64,000 nt of DNA, from NCBI RefSeq assembly GCF_003675875.1, contig NZ_RCDI01000002.1, positions 932,786-996,785 on the forward strand. The letters run 5' to 3'. The position numbers were made by a program, and so were the translations under genes. Under the pieces are notes generated by a model, which ran no database searches, was not told the DNA's origin, and was given only the letters and a program-made list of their open reading frames with translations. This DNA is from Halostella limicola (GTDB lineage: Archaea; Halobacteriota; Halobacteria; Halobacteriales; Natronoarchaeaceae). The number at the start of each line of letters is the position of its first letter. Within the stretch, counting starts at the first letter, position 1. Below, piece after piece: positions 53,263 through 62,787 of the stretch.

Positions 53263-54812
53263 CAGTGGAACTGGCGGCGCTGCGGCGGTTCGTACTGTTG
53301 TCCGGTCTGTACCGAGCGCGCCGCACGGAACTGGCGGGCGATCCAGGCGTACACGTCGTTCTCGTGGACCTGATCCCCGAGGGTCTGCATCCGCCGCCGG
53401 CGCTCGTCGTCGGGCGTGCGGAGGCCCCGCTCTATCGCGTCGGCGACGGCGTCGACATCGTAGGGGTTGATCAGTTCGGCACCGTCCCCCAGTTCCTCCG
53501 CCGCGCCGGCGAACTCGCTCAGGACGAGCGTGCCCGGTTCCCCGACCTTCGCGGCGACGTACTCCTTGGCCACGAGGTTCATCCCGTCGCGGACCGGCGT
53601 GACGAGCGCCAGGTCGGCGCCGCGGTACAGCCCCGCGAGGTGGTCCTGGGAGAGCATCTCGGTGGTGTAGACGATCGGCTGCCAGTCGTCGGTGCCGAAC
53701 CGCTCGTTGATCTCGGTCACCCGGTCGTCGATCCGGTCCTGCAGGCGGCTGTACGCCGGGATGGAGCTCCGGCTCTCGGCCCCCTTCTGGACGAACGTGA
53801 GGTCACCGCGCCACTCGGGCGAGCGCTCCCAGACGCGCTCCAGCGCGTCGAGGCGGCGCTCGATCCCCTTGGTGTAGTCGAGGCGGTCGACGCCGACGGC
53901 GACGCGCGTGTCCTCGCCGATGTCCCACTCGTCGCGGAACGCGGTCGAGAACGCCTCGGCCTCGGACGACCGGGCCTGTTCCGCCTGTGCGTCGGCGTCG
54001 ATACCGAGGCGGAACGGGCGGACGGTGGTGGTCTCGCCCCGGTAGCGGACCGACCCCGTGTCGCGGTCGACGGAGGCGTCGAGCGTCCGGTCGACGCAGT
54101 CGAAGAAGTTCCGGCAGTAATCGGGCGTATGGAACCCGAGGAGGTCGTTGGCGAGCAGGCCGTCGAGCACCGCGACCGCCCGCGGACAGATCTTGAACGA
54201 GTCCCACCCGGGCCACGGCAGGTGCCAGAAGTGCATGCAGAACGCGTCGGGCAGGAGGCGCTCGCGGACGATTCGGGGCGCCAGCGAGAGGTGGTAGTCC
54301 TGGAACCAGACGACTGGTTCCGGGCCGTCGGCGGCCGTCGTCACCGCTTCGGCGAACTGGCGGTTGACCGCCTGATACTGCTCCCAGTCCGACGTGGAGA
54401 AGTGGACTCGCGCCGTGTCGCTGTGACACAGCGGCCACAGGGTCTGGTTGCTGAAGCCGTAGTAGTAACCCTCCAGCTGCTCGTCGTCGAGCCAGACACG
54501 CTGGAGGTCGTAGGAGGGGTCGTCCGGCGGGACGCGCACGGCGCCGTCCTCGCTCACGTCGCGGTCGGCGTCGCCGCTCCCCCAGGCGACCCAGGTCCCG
54601 TTGACCGTCTGCATGACGGGATCGAGCGCCGCCGTCAGTCCGCCCGCGGGGCGGTCGACGGTCACCTCCCCGTCCTCGTACTCGTGGCTGTAGGGCTGGC
54701 GGTTCGAGACGACGATCGGCGCGCCGTCACCGTCGAGCAGCGACGCCGCGCGCACCGCCTCGGAGACGTTATCGCCGGCCACGACGATCACCCTCCGCGG
54801 AGCGACGCGCAC
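53262..54812 (-). CDS. otsA: Trehalose-6-phosphate synthase (GT20 family)
   Basis: Transfers glucose from a nucleotide sugar to glucose-6-phosphate. Family signs include [13 protein letters not shown], the [14 protein letters not shown] donor loop, [31 protein letters not shown] and [17 protein letters not shown]. The stretch [14 protein letters not shown] departs from the usual HIPFPSxE of bacterial OtsA, and could mean a different acceptor such as in glucosylglycerol-phosphate synthase; the adjacent otsB favours trehalose. The GTG at 54812 is taken as start; the real one may be a few codons downstream. Confidence 0.9.
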   Translation of the reverse strand: MRVAPRRVIVVAGDNVSEAVRAASLLDGDGAPIVVSNRQPYSHEYEDGEVTVDRPAGGLTAALDPVMQTVNGTWVAWGSGDADRDVSEDGAVRVPPDDPSYDLQRVWLDDEQLEGYYYGFSNQTLWPLCHSDTARVHFSTSDWEQYQAVNRQFAEAVTTAADGPEPVVWFQDYHLSLAPRIVRERLLPDAFCMHFWHLPWPGWDSFKICPRAVAVLDGLLANDLLGFHTPDYCRNFFDCVDRTLDASVDRDTGSVRYRGETTTVRPFRLGIDADAQAEQARSSEAEAFSTAFRDEWDIGEDTRVAVGVDRLDYTKGIERRLDALERVWERSPEWRGDLTFVQKGAESRSSIPAYSRLQDRIDDRVTEINERFGTDDWQPIVYTTEMLSQDHLAGLYRGADLALVTPVRDGMNLVAKEYVAAKVGEPGTLVLSEFAGAAEELGDGAELINPYDVDAVADAIERGLRTPDDERRRRMQTLGDQVHENDVYAWIARQFRAARSVQTGQQYEPPQRRQFH

Positions 54813-55043
54813 GGATGCCCGGTCCGCGTACCCGGTCCGCCCGGAAACGGTTGCTGTAGATCGACCGCCGTACGCTACTCTCGGGGTGCATGTGGATGTA
54901 CGTCCCGATAGCCCAACCGAACGGTTAATATGCCGAGACAGTTTCGGGAGATTCAGGAGATAGCGTATCGTTACCGGGGCGGAAACGCTGCCTTACGAAA
55001 GCGGATCCCGGCTGTAGTTTTAGATCGTTGCCATAATGGCGGC

Positions 55044-55394
55044 CTAGAACGACTCCTGGTCTCTGGAGGCCTCCTGCCCGGACTCGTCCTCGTCCTCGTC
55101 CTGGCGGTCCTCGCCGGGCGCGGGCGGCGTCCGGTCGCTGTAGTTCTTCCGGCCGATGGCCTCATCGCCGACCATATTGAACACGGCCGTGCGGACGCCC
55201 TCGGCCGATTCGTACGACTGGTCGCCCATCGGTTCGAGGAGTTCGCGGAATGTGGCCTCCCCCTCCGAGAACGTGACGGTCTCGTCCCCGTACGCGTCGA
55301 GCAGTTCCTCCGTGTCGGCAGGATAGTCGTGGTTCTCGATGTCCTCTTCGAGGTCGCCGAAGTCCACACCCATCTCCGTTTCGTCGTCTGTCAT
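55044..55394 (-). CDS. DUF5789 family protein
   Basis: A 116-residue, very acidic haloarchaeal protein. The core MGVDFGDLEEDIENHDYPAD and the following EELLDAYGDETVTFSEGEAT are the family signature as I remember it. The C-terminal 30 residues are disordered and Asp/Glu/Gln-rich. Function unknown. The ATG at 55394 (MTDDETEMG) is preferred over an earlier in-frame ATG. Confidence 0.8.
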   Translation of the reverse strand: MTDDETEMGVDFGDLEEDIENHDYPADTEELLDAYGDETVTFSEGEATFRELLEPMGDQSYESAEGVRTAVFNMVGDEAIGRKNYSDRTPPAPGEDRQDEDEDESGQEASRDQESF

Positions 55395-55463
55395 AGGAAT
55401 TTCCCCGCCTGAAACGACGAGAAGCGAACTCAAACCGTTTGCCCCACCTATAAATCAACCGAG

Positions 55464-56216
55464 GTGCAGCGTCGGTACGTGCACCTGACCGACGTCACCT
55501 GGACGGACGCCGCGGCCGCCGAGACGGACCTCGCCGTGGTGCCCGTCGGCAGCACGGAACAGCACGGCCCTCACGCGTCGCTCGGTACCGACGCGATCAC
55601 CGCCGAGGCCGTCGCGGCGGCGGGCGTCGAGGCGTACGACGGCGAGGTCGTCGTCGCCCCGCCGGTGACGGTGGGGGTGGCGGAGGAGCACCGCCAGTTC
55701 CCGGGGACGCTGTGGGTGAGCGAGGACACCTTCCGTCGGTACGTCCGCGAGACCGTCGACAGCCTCGCGTACCACGGCTGGGACCGGGTCGTGCTCGTCA
55801 ACGGCCACGGCGGCAACGTCACCGCGCTCCGCGAGGTCGCGGGGACGATCACCCGACGAGACGACGCCTACGCGGTCCCGTTCACCTGGTTCGACGCCGT
55901 CGGCGAGCACGCCGCTGACATGGGCCACGGCGGCCCGCTCGAAACCGCGCTCCTGCGTCACGTCCGTCCGGATCTGGTCGAGGAGGACCGGGTCGACGAG
56001 GCGAGGGAGGGGGCGAGCGACGGCTGGGGGGACTGGGTGAGCGGGACGAACCTCGCGTTCGACTCCGCGGAGTTCACCGAGAACGGCGTCGTCGGCGACC
56101 CCGGCGAGGGCGACGCGGAGCGCGGCGAGGAACTGCTCGACCTGGCAGCCGCGGCGCTGGCGGAGTTGCTCGACGCGGTCGAAAAGCGGGACGTGAGCCG
56201 ACCGCCCGACCGGTAG
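55464..56216 (+). CDS. Creatininase-family amidohydrolase
   Basis: A 250-residue member of the creatininase fold. Metal motifs are visible: VVPVGSTEQHGPHASLGTDA, VLVNGHGGNVTAL and ADMGHGGPLETALL. The family includes creatininase, riboflavin-pathway amide hydrolases (archaeal ArfB) and mycofactocin-associated MftE. ArfB would place it in F420/riboflavin synthesis, which haloarchaea have; this is a guess from family membership. The start is GTG at 55464. It directly abuts DUF5790 at its end. Confidence 0.87.
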   Translation: MQRRYVHLTDVTWTDAAAAETDLAVVPVGSTEQHGPHASLGTDAITAEAVAAAGVEAYDGEVVVAPPVTVGVAEEHRQFPGTLWVSEDTFRRYVRETVDSLAYHGWDRVVLVNGHGGNVTALREVAGTITRRDDAYAVPFTWFDAVGEHAADMGHGGPLETALLRHVRPDLVEEDRVDEAREGASDGWGDWVSGTNLAFDSAEFTENGVVGDPGEGDAERGEELLDLAAAALAELLDAVEKRDVSRPPDR

Positions 56217-56693
56217 TTACTCCTCGTCTTCCTCGTCCTCGGCGTCGTCCGCTCCCTCGTCGTCCGCGTCTTCGTCCGCCGCGTCCGAGTCCCCGTCGGC
56301 GGCCGCCTCGGCGTCCTGTAGCGTCCCGCGGAGCTCCGGGACGGTGGCCGTGAGGTCCCCCACCTGTTCGGCGGCGTCCTCCATCCCCGCGAGAAGCTCG
56401 TCCAGCTCCTCGATGGCCTCCTCCAGGTCCTCGGCGTCGTCGAACGCGTCCGCGCGCTGGCCCATGGTGAACCACTTCTTCGCGTCGCGGAGCTCCTCCT
56501 CGGCGTCGCCGGTGTCGAGCGCCGATCGGAGCCCGTTGAGGACCCCGAGGACGTTGTCGGCGTCCGTCTCCCAGACGTCGTCGGCGTCGGGGAGTTCGGA
56601 CCGGACGGCGTCCAGTGACTCCTCGACGTCCGCCCGCATCTCGGAGGCCGCTTCGCCGAACAGCTCGTCGTCGTCCAGGCTGGATTGACTCAT
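56217..56693 (-). CDS. DUF5790 family protein
   Basis: A 158-residue helical, extremely acidic protein (MSQSSLDDDELFGEAASEMR, then ELPDADDVWETDADNVLGVL). The C-terminal 40 residues are almost all Asp, Glu and Ala. The family is haloarchaeal and uncharacterised. The ATG at 56693 gives the conserved start. The gene ends on the base after the creatininase stop, convergently. Confidence 0.82.
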   Translation of the reverse strand: MSQSSLDDDELFGEAASEMRADVEESLDAVRSELPDADDVWETDADNVLGVLNGLRSALDTGDAEEELRDAKKWFTMGQRADAFDDAEDLEEAIEELDELLAGMEDAAEQVGDLTATVPELRGTLQDAEAAADGDSDAADEDADDEGADDAEDEEDEE

Positions 56694-56810
56694 ACTGACA
56701 AATTCCACCCGGTCGACTTTAAAGAGTGGCCCGAAAGCGAAAGTGAAACGTGGGGATATCACGCCCGAGACAGGGGATCAGCGATACCGGCGGTCCGCGA
56801 ACGTGAGTCG

Positions 56811-57158
56811 TTACCCCTCGACGTCGACGAGCTTCATCAGCGGGTAGCCGTCCTCCATCTCCATCCGCGTCCGGACGACGCGGCCCTCGTACTCGATGCG
56901 CATCTCGACCTCCATGAACCGGCCGGTGAGTTCGGTGTAGTCGGACGACGACTCCGCGAGTTCCGCTTCGAGCGCCTCGTCGAGTATCTCGACGGTCACC
57001 GACTCGCAGAACGGCTGGTTCTCGATGGCCTCGGCCATCGCCCGCTCCAGACTCCGGGCGCTGTCGGGGCTGACGGGCGTCCCGGCGAACTGGTGGTAGA
57101 GCGTGCCGAACTTGATGCCGGCCTCGAAGCAGGCCTCCTCGCGCTCTGTCGGGGTCAT
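56811..57158 (-). CDS. mptD: Archaeal dihydroneopterin aldolase
   Basis: A 115-residue protein of the MptD family (DUF372/MJ1585 type), which splits dihydroneopterin to 6-hydroxymethyl-dihydropterin in pterin synthesis. The signature CFEAGIKFGTLYHQFAGTPV is near the N-terminus, followed by ENQPFCESVTVEILDE and LTGRFMEVEMRIEYEGRV. Haloarchaea need this step for folate and methanopterin-like cofactors. The ATG at 57158 is the natural start. It is divergent from azf. Confidence 0.88.
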   Translation of the reverse strand: MTPTEREEACFEAGIKFGTLYHQFAGTPVSPDSARSLERAMAEAIENQPFCESVTVEILDEALEAELAESSSDYTELTGRFMEVEMRIEYEGRVVRTRMEMEDGYPLMKLVDVEG

Positions 57159-57324
57159 GGGCGACCCGAGACGCGCCCGGGGCAAGTGCGTTCCGTTCGG
57201 GTCCGCGACGCGTTCGACGCCCGGACCACCGCCGGTCGCCGAGCGCCTCGCGACCGCGCGTTCGCGCCGCGCCGACGACGTGAATCGCACGTTACTTATC
57301 CCGGAACGCTCTGGACTCACACGA

Positions 57325-58074
57325 ATGGACGACCCTGTCTTGCTCACGGGCGCGGAGGGCCGTGTCGGGCAGGCGATCCTGGGCGAGCTGGCGGACGCGT
57401 ACGAGTGGCGGCTCCTCGACCGGGACCCGCCCCGGAGCGACCCCCCGGGCGAGTTCGTCGTCGCGGACGTGACCGACGAGGAGACGGTCCGCGACGCGAT
57501 GGGCGGTGTCGGGGCAGTCATCCACCTCGCCGGGGATCCCCGCCCCGAGGCCCCGTGGGACAGCGTACTCACCAACAACATCGACGGGACGAAGACGGTG
57601 TTCGACGCGGCGGTCGACGCCGGCGTCGACCGCGTCGTCTTCGCCTCCTCGAACCACGCCGTCGGCGCGTACGAGACCGACGAGCGGACCCCCGACATGT
57701 ACCGGCCGGCGGACGACTTCCTGCTCGACGGCTCGGAGCTCCCCCGACCGAGCAACCTCTACGGCGTCTCGAAGGCGACCGGCGAGGTGCTCGGTCGCTA
57801 CTACCACGACCACCACGACGTCTCCGTCTGCTGCGTCCGCATCGGCAACCTCACGGAGAACCACCCCCCGATCGACTACGAGCGCGGCCAGGCCATGTGG
57901 CTCTCCTACCGCGACTGCGCCCACCTCTTCGACCGCACGCTCCGGGCCGACTACGACTACGAGATCGTCTACGGGATCAGCGACAACGACCGCAAGTACT
58001 ACTCGCTCGACCGCGCTCGTGAGGTCCTCGGGTACGAGCCGCAGGACAACTCCGCGCACCACAGCGACGACTGA
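57325..58074 (+). CDS. azf: NAD-dependent glucose-6-phosphate dehydrogenase, short-chain reductase type
   Basis: A 249-residue extended short-chain dehydrogenase closely resembling, from memory, the Haloferax volcanii glucose-6-phosphate dehydrogenase Azf that feeds the oxidative pentose phosphate route. The NAD loop is VLLTGAEGRVGQAILGEL, the catalytic Tyr/Lys pair is in NLYGVSKATGEVLGRYY, and conserved runs are HLAGDPRPEAPWDSVL and FASSNHAVGAYETDERTPDM. The enzyme is unrelated to bacterial Zwf. The ATG at 57325 starts MDDPVLL. A uronate dehydrogenase is the nearest alternative. Confidence 0.88.
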   Translation: MDDPVLLTGAEGRVGQAILGELADAYEWRLLDRDPPRSDPPGEFVVADVTDEETVRDAMGGVGAVIHLAGDPRPEAPWDSVLTNNIDGTKTVFDAAVDAGVDRVVFASSNHAVGAYETDERTPDMYRPADDFLLDGSELPRPSNLYGVSKATGEVLGRYYHDHHDVSVCCVRIGNLTENHPPIDYERGQAMWLSYRDCAHLFDRTLRADYDYEIVYGISDNDRKYYSLDRAREVLGYEPQDNSAHHSDD

Positions 58075-58080
58075 CTTTCG

Positions 58081-58701
58081 CTACTCGAACAGCCCGTTCA
58101 CGTCCGCCGCTCGCCGGTCGCGCCGCGACACGTGGTCGGCGAGGCGCTGGTAGATGATGGCGCGGTTCTCCGCGTCCCGCGCGAAGTCCATCACGAGCGT
58201 GACGAACTCGCTGGTCCCCTGCCCGTCCGCCAGGTCTTCTCGACCGTACGCCGCCGCTCTCCGTAACACGTCCGCGTCGTACCGCTCGTACTCCTCGGCG
58301 AGCACTGCCGCCGCGACGGCCGCCGGCTCGAACCGGAGGTCGCCGAGCGAGAGCGCCTCGCCCTCGTGGGTGAGCCGCGGTGCGGGGCCGCGCTCGATCC
58401 GCTCCGGGTCGGCCCCGAGCTCCGAGAGGTGGGTCCGGACGGCCGCGACGTCGACGCCGCGGTACTCGTCCGGCAGGCCGGCGAGGTAGCCGCTCGCGCT
58501 CTCGACGAGGCCGGCCGCGCCCGCCCAGTTGCGCTCCGCGGCGTGGTGGACGGCCGCCGTGAACTGGATGAGACCGTGGAGCAGCCGCTCGTCGTCGGTC
58601 CCGCGGTCGAGGTCCAGCCAGTAGTCCTCCCAGGCGTCGTGCGCGGCGTGGTACTCGCCCGCGTTGTACACCGCGATCCCCGCCCGGAGGTGGTCGCGCA
58701 T
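58081..58701 (-). CDS. DUF309 family protein
   Basis: A 206-residue helical protein with the DUF309 signature YNAGEYHAAHDAWEDYWLDL (the HExWE-like metal or ligand pair). LLHGLIQFTAAVHHA is a second conserved helix. The C-terminal half (SLGDLRFEPAAVAAAVLAEE on) is specific. DUF309 proteins are uncharacterised, possibly metal-binding. The ATG at 58701 begins MRDHLRAGIAVYN. It converges on azf, ending six bases from it. Confidence 0.85.
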   Translation of the reverse strand: MRDHLRAGIAVYNAGEYHAAHDAWEDYWLDLDRGTDDERLLHGLIQFTAAVHHAAERNWAGAAGLVESASGYLAGLPDEYRGVDVAAVRTHLSELGADPERIERGPAPRLTHEGEALSLGDLRFEPAAVAAAVLAEEYERYDADVLRRAAAYGREDLADGQGTSEFVTLVMDFARDAENRAIIYQRLADHVSRRDRRAADVNGLFE

Positions 58702-58815
58702 ACCCGGCGTTCGGCCGAGCGGGCAAAACGCGTTTCGTTCGGGAGAAGCGGCTATCGGGGACACAGGCTCCGAGACGGTAGAGCGGGTGCTCGAAGAGGC
58801 TGAAATCGGAAGAAG

Positions 58816-58888
58816 CGTCCGGACGGAGATTTGAACTCCGGTCCCTGGCTCCGCAAGCCAAGAGGATAGTCCACTACCCTACCCGGAC
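58816..58888 (-). tRNA. tRNA-Arg (GCG)
   Basis: A 73-base cloverleaf on the minus strand. Acceptor GTCCGGG pairs with TCCGGAC (one G-U) and the discriminator is G. The anticodon arm TTGGC-TTGCGGA-GCCAG gives GCG. The T-arm is CGGAG-TTCAAAT-CTCCG. No intron; CCA is not encoded. Confidence 0.96.
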
Positions 58889-59065
58889 TCACTTCTACGT
58901 ACCCGGGTGATACGTAAAGCGGTTACGGTATTCCCCCGCAGTGCGCCGGGATCACACGGGGCGGAGGAGCCGATCGTCCGCGAGCGCGTCCCGCCCGACG
59001 GCGACGGTGAAACAGCGGTTTGACCGTACGCAAGGGTTTTTCCGCCGCGTGGTACACTCGGAAGT

Positions 59066-59650
59066 ATGAAACGACGGGACCTGCTTCGCCGCACGACCGC
59101 CGCGCTCGCCGTCGGCGCGGCCGCGGGCTGTCTCTCCGAGGGCGACGGGAGCGCCGGCGACGGAGAGACGACCGACGAAGCGGACGGTGACACGGAGACC
59201 TCAACGGACACAGAAACGACCGCGGACCCGGGGACGAGGGCCGACGAGACGACGGACTCCGAGACGGAGACTTCCACCGACTCGACGGGGAGCGAGACGC
59301 CGACCATCCGGGACCGGGGGATAGGGACGTACGAGGCCGAGTGCCTCTCCGCGGAGGACGAGGAGCGGGCGAGCGTGGCGTTCGACGACCACCGGATCGA
59401 CGTCGAGGGGGCGGTCACCCTTCCGGACCCCTGTCACGAGCCGACGCTCGCGGCCGCCGAGTACGACGGCGACGCGTTAGTCGTGACCGTCGGCGCTTCG
59501 AGCGGGGACGACGCGGAGATGTGCACGCAGTGCACGGCGATCGCGGAGTACCTGATCCGCATCGGCTTCGACGAGGGAATCCCGTCGTCGGTGCGGGTCG
59601 AACACGAGACGACGGGCGAGACGCGGACGATCACCACTGCCTCGCCGTAG
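59066..59650 (+). CDS. Hypothetical Tat lipoprotein
   Basis: A 194-residue exported protein. The Tat/lipoprotein signal is KRRDLLRRTTAALAVGAAAGC, with the lipid-attached Cys at residue 22. A Thr/Asp/Glu-rich linker of about 65 residues follows, then a compact domain with four Cys (ECLS, DPCHEP, EMCTQCTA) and strands VEGAVTLPDP and ALVVTVGASS. No family recognised; disulfides or metal binding are likely. It lies alone between tRNA-Arg and the ssDNA-binding protein. Confidence 0.78.
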   Translation: MKRRDLLRRTTAALAVGAAAGCLSEGDGSAGDGETTDEADGDTETSTDTETTADPGTRADETTDSETETSTDSTGSETPTIRDRGIGTYEAECLSAEDEERASVAFDDHRIDVEGAVTLPDPCHEPTLAAAEYDGDALVVTVGASSGDDAEMCTQCTAIAEYLIRIGFDEGIPSSVRVEHETTGETRTITTASP

Positions 59651-59788
59651 CAAGGGTTTAAGCCGTACCGGGGGGCAAACGGGGGGCGAGATGGTGGCGA
59701 CCGACGGCCGACGATCGAGAGACCGCGGCGGGGCGAACCGGCAAGGACAACGCTTAAGCGCGGCCCAACCCTGCCTGTCCGTATATTC

Positions 59789-61252
59789 ATGGGCGAGATA
59801 GAGGATATCTATGCGGACCTCGACGCCGACGTTTCTCTGGAGGAGTTCCGGGAGGCCGTCGAGGAGAAGGTCGATCAGATGGGCGGGCTGGCCGACGAGG
59901 AGACGGCGGCGATGCTCATCGCCCACGAGCTCGACGAGAGCGAGGTCGACGGCGTCGCTGACGTCGAACCCGGGATGGAGGACGTCGAGTTCACCGCGAA
60001 GGTGGTCGGCGTCGGCGACGTTCGCACGTTCGAGCGCGACGGGGAGGACGAGGAGGACGGCCGCGTCGTCAACGTCGAACTGGCCGACGAAACGGGGTCG
60101 ATCCGCGTCACCTTCTGGGACAAGATGGCCGAGGGCGCGGTCGAACAGCTCACCGTCGGCGACGTCATCGCGATCAAGGGCCGCCCGAAGGAGGGGTACA
60201 ACGGCGTCGAGGTCAACGTCAGCGACGTCGACCCGGACGCCGACGAGGAGATCGACGTGCAGGTGCAGGACACCTACCGCGTCGAGGACCTCTCGCTCGG
60301 CCTCTCGAACGTGAACCTCGCGGGCAAGGTGCTCGACACGGAGTCCGTGCGCACCTTCGACCGCGACGACGGCAGCGAGGGGAAGGTGTCGAACCTCGTG
60401 CTCGGCGACCCGACGGGCAAGGTCCGCGTGACGATGTGGGACGGCATGGCCGACCGCGCCGAGGAGCTCTCATCGGGACTCTCCGTCGAGGTCGTCGACG
60501 GTTACGTGCGCGAGCGCGACGGCTCGCTCGAACTCCACGTGGGCGAGCGCGGCGCGATCGAGGAGATCGACGAAGAGATCGAGTACGCCCCCGAGAGCAC
60601 GCCCATCGAGACGCTGGAGATCGGCCAGACGGTCGACATCGGCGGCGTCGTCCGCTCGGCCGACCCGAAGCGGACGTTCGACCGCGACGACGGCAGCGAG
60701 GGGCAGGTCCGAAACATCCGCGTGCAGGACGACACCGGCGACGTGCGCGTGGCGCTGTGGGGCGACAAGGCGGACAAGGACATCGCGCCGGGCGACGAGG
60801 TCGCGGTGGCCGACGTGGAGATACAGGACGGCTGGCAGGACGACATCGAGGCCTCGGCCGGATGGCAGTCGACGGTGACGGTGCTGGACGAGGGCGACGC
60901 CGCCGGTGGAAGCGGCGACGGCGGCGACGGGTCCGCCGACCTCGACTCGTTCGGCGGGAGTTCCGACGACGCGTCGAGCGACGACGCGAGCGCGACGAGC
61001 AGTGGCTCGTCCGACCGCGGCGACGACGCTGCCGGCGGGGCCGCGTCCGGCGGTGCCGCCGCGGCGGTCACGGCCGACGGCGAGGAGGTGGAGTTCACGG
61101 GCACCGTCGTGCAGGCGGGCGAACCCGTCGTACTGGACGACGGCGAGGAGACGATGAGCGTCGACACCGACGAGGACGTCCGACTGGGCCAGGAAGTGAC
61201 GGTGCGCGGGACCGTCACCGACGGGCGGATCGACGCGGACGACGTGTTCTGA
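59789..61252 (+). CDS. rpa2: Single-stranded DNA-binding protein, multi-OB-fold (RPA2-like)
   Basis: A 487-residue replication protein A. Three OB folds are visible at about residues 60-150 (FTAKVVGVGDVRTF), 165-260 (LAGKVLDTESVRTFDRDDGS) and 275-375 (DIGGVVRSADPKRTFDRDDG). A Ser/Asp/Gly linker and a short C-terminal OB-like module (VEFTGTVVQAGEPVVLDDGE) follow. The N-terminal helical segment EEFREAVEEKVDQMGGLADE is characteristic. It is followed by the histone gene in the same direction. The RPA2 label rests on its standing alone without RPA-associated or phosphoesterase genes, and on remembered gene order. Confidence 0.88.
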   Translation: MGEIEDIYADLDADVSLEEFREAVEEKVDQMGGLADEETAAMLIAHELDESEVDGVADVEPGMEDVEFTAKVVGVGDVRTFERDGEDEEDGRVVNVELADETGSIRVTFWDKMAEGAVEQLTVGDVIAIKGRPKEGYNGVEVNVSDVDPDADEEIDVQVQDTYRVEDLSLGLSNVNLAGKVLDTESVRTFDRDDGSEGKVSNLVLGDPTGKVRVTMWDGMADRAEELSSGLSVEVVDGYVRERDGSLELHVGERGAIEEIDEEIEYAPESTPIETLEIGQTVDIGGVVRSADPKRTFDRDDGSEGQVRNIRVQDDTGDVRVALWGDKADKDIAPGDEVAVADVEIQDGWQDDIEASAGWQSTVTVLDEGDAAGGSGDGGDGSADLDSFGGSSDDASSDDASATSSGSSDRGDDAAGGAASGGAAAAVTADGEEVEFTGTVVQAGEPVVLDDGEETMSVDTDEDVRLGQEVTVRGTVTDGRIDADDVF

Positions 61253-61339
61253 AACGGATAATTCCGGACTGAAACCCCCGCAGATAGGCGAAACGCCGCT
61301 ACGAAAAAGGTTAAGGGCGCGACCGACCCGGGTTTTGGT

Positions 61340-61771
61340 ATGAGCGTTGAGTTACCGTTCGCCCCGGTCGACACCATTATTCGACGGAACGCCGGGGACC
61401 TGCGGGTGAGCGCCGACGCGGCGGAGGAACTCGCGCGACGCATCCAGAACCACGGGGCGACGCTGGCCATCGACGCGGCCGAACGCGCCACCGAGGAGGG
61501 CCGCAAGACGCTGATGGCCGCCGACTTCGGCGTCGAGCAGGTCGTCGACAAGGACTCGCTGGAGCTGCCGGTCGCCCCCGTGGACCGCATCGCGCGAATC
61601 GAGATCGACGACAGCTACCGGGTCTCGATGGACGCGCGGATCGCGCTCGCGGACATCCTCGAGGACTACGCCGACAACGTCGCGGCCGCCGCCGCGACGC
61701 TCGCGCGGCACGCCGACCGGCGAACCATTAAGGACGAGGACATCGAGACGTACTTCAAGCTCTTCGATTGA
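61340..61771 (+). CDS. hstA: Archaeal histone, double histone-fold
   Basis: A 143-residue tandem histone, twice the size of usual archaeal histones, as expected for haloarchaea. Fold 1 runs from ELPFAPVDTIIRRNAGDLRV to KTLMAADFGVEQVV; fold 2 from ELPVAPVDRIARIEIDD to RRTIKDEDIETYFKLFD. The two folds should pair within one chain like a fused dimer. The deacetylase gene overlaps its stop codon by one base (TGATG). Confidence 0.95.
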   Translation: MSVELPFAPVDTIIRRNAGDLRVSADAAEELARRIQNHGATLAIDAAERATEEGRKTLMAADFGVEQVVDKDSLELPVAPVDRIARIEIDDSYRVSMDARIALADILEDYADNVAAAAATLARHADRRTIKDEDIETYFKLFD

Positions 61772-62787
61772 TGAAGTTCGGCTACAGCGAGGTCTGCCTC
61801 GAACACGACACGGGCGAGCGCCACCCCGAGATCCCCGACCGCCTGCGGGCGATCCGAGAGGGACTGAAGCGGGAGTACGGCGTGCAGTATGTCGACCCCG
61901 CGCCCGCGGACGAGGCGGCGATCGAGGCGGTGCACGACCCCGACTACGTCGATGAGTTCCGTCAGTTCTGCGCCGACGGGGGCGGGAACTGGGACCCCGA
62001 CACGGTCGCCGTCGAGCGGACCTGGGACGCCGCCCTCCAGAGCGCCGGGCTGGCGCAGTGGGCGGCCGAAGAGGCGCTCGCTGGAGCCGACGGCAGGGAC
62101 ACGCCGTTCTCGATCGGTCGGCCGCCGGGCCACCACGCCGTCACCGACGACGCGATGGGGTTCTGCTTCGTGAACAACGTCGCCGTCGCCGCCCAGACCG
62201 CGCTCGACGAGCACGACGAGGTCGACCGCGTCGGCGTCGTCGACTGGGACGTCCACCACGGCAACGGCACGGAGGAGATATTCTACGACCGCGACGACGT
62301 CTACTTCGTCTCGACCCACGAGGAGGGGATCTACCCCGGCACCGGCGAGGTCGACGAGACCGGCGAGGGCGACGGCGAGGGGTATACGCTGAACGCCCCG
62401 CTCCCCGCCGGCTCCGGCGACGCGGAGTTCGCCGCGGTCTTCGACGACGTGATCGCGCCGGCGCTGGCGGAGTTCGACCCCGACCTCCTGCTCGTCTCCG
62501 CGGGGTTCGACGCCCACCGGCACGACCCCATCTCCCGCCTGCGCGTCTCCACAGAAGGGTACGGCGTCCTCACGGACCGCGTCCGGTCGATGGCAGACGA
62601 GACGGACGCGCCGCTGGCGTTCGTCCTCGAAGGCGGGTACGGTCTCGACGTGCTCGCGGAGGGCGTTCGGATGGTCCACGAGGTGTTCGACGGGCGGAAG
62701 CCGATGGAGACCGACGACGACGTCGACGACGACGTCCGGGAGCGGATCGCCGAGCTACGCGAGAATCACGGCCTCGGCGAGAAGTAG
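61771..62787 (+). CDS. Histone deacetylase family protein
   Basis: A 338-residue zinc deacetylase of the HDAC/AcuC/acetylpolyamine amidohydrolase superfamily. The catalytic and metal motifs are intact: PPGHHAVTDDAMGFCFVNN, VVDWDVHHGNGTEEIF, SAGFDAHRHDP and VLEGGYGLDVL. The natural start ATG at 61771 shares its A with the histone stop. Its substrate may be acetyl-lysine in proteins or an acetylated polyamine. Its end overlaps the convergent cca gene by 22 bases. Confidence 0.93.
   Translation: MKFGYSEVCLEHDTGERHPEIPDRLRAIREGLKREYGVQYVDPAPADEAAIEAVHDPDYVDEFRQFCADGGGNWDPDTVAVERTWDAALQSAGLAQWAAEEALAGADGRDTPFSIGRPPGHHAVTDDAMGFCFVNNVAVAAQTALDEHDEVDRVGVVDWDVHHGNGTEEIFYDRDDVYFVSTHEEGIYPGTGEVDETGEGDGEGYTLNAPLPAGSGDAEFAAVFDDVIAPALAEFDPDLLLVSAGFDAHRHDPISRLRVSTEGYGVLTDRVRSMADETDAPLAFVLEGGYGLDVLAEGVRMVHEVFDGRKPMETDDDVDDDVRERIAELRENHGLGEK

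Noticed and set aside
50398-53373. A 991-codon plus-strand frame over the ABC transporter and otsB
   Set aside because: It is out of frame with the ABC transporter, whose motifs are unambiguous, and antisense to otsB.
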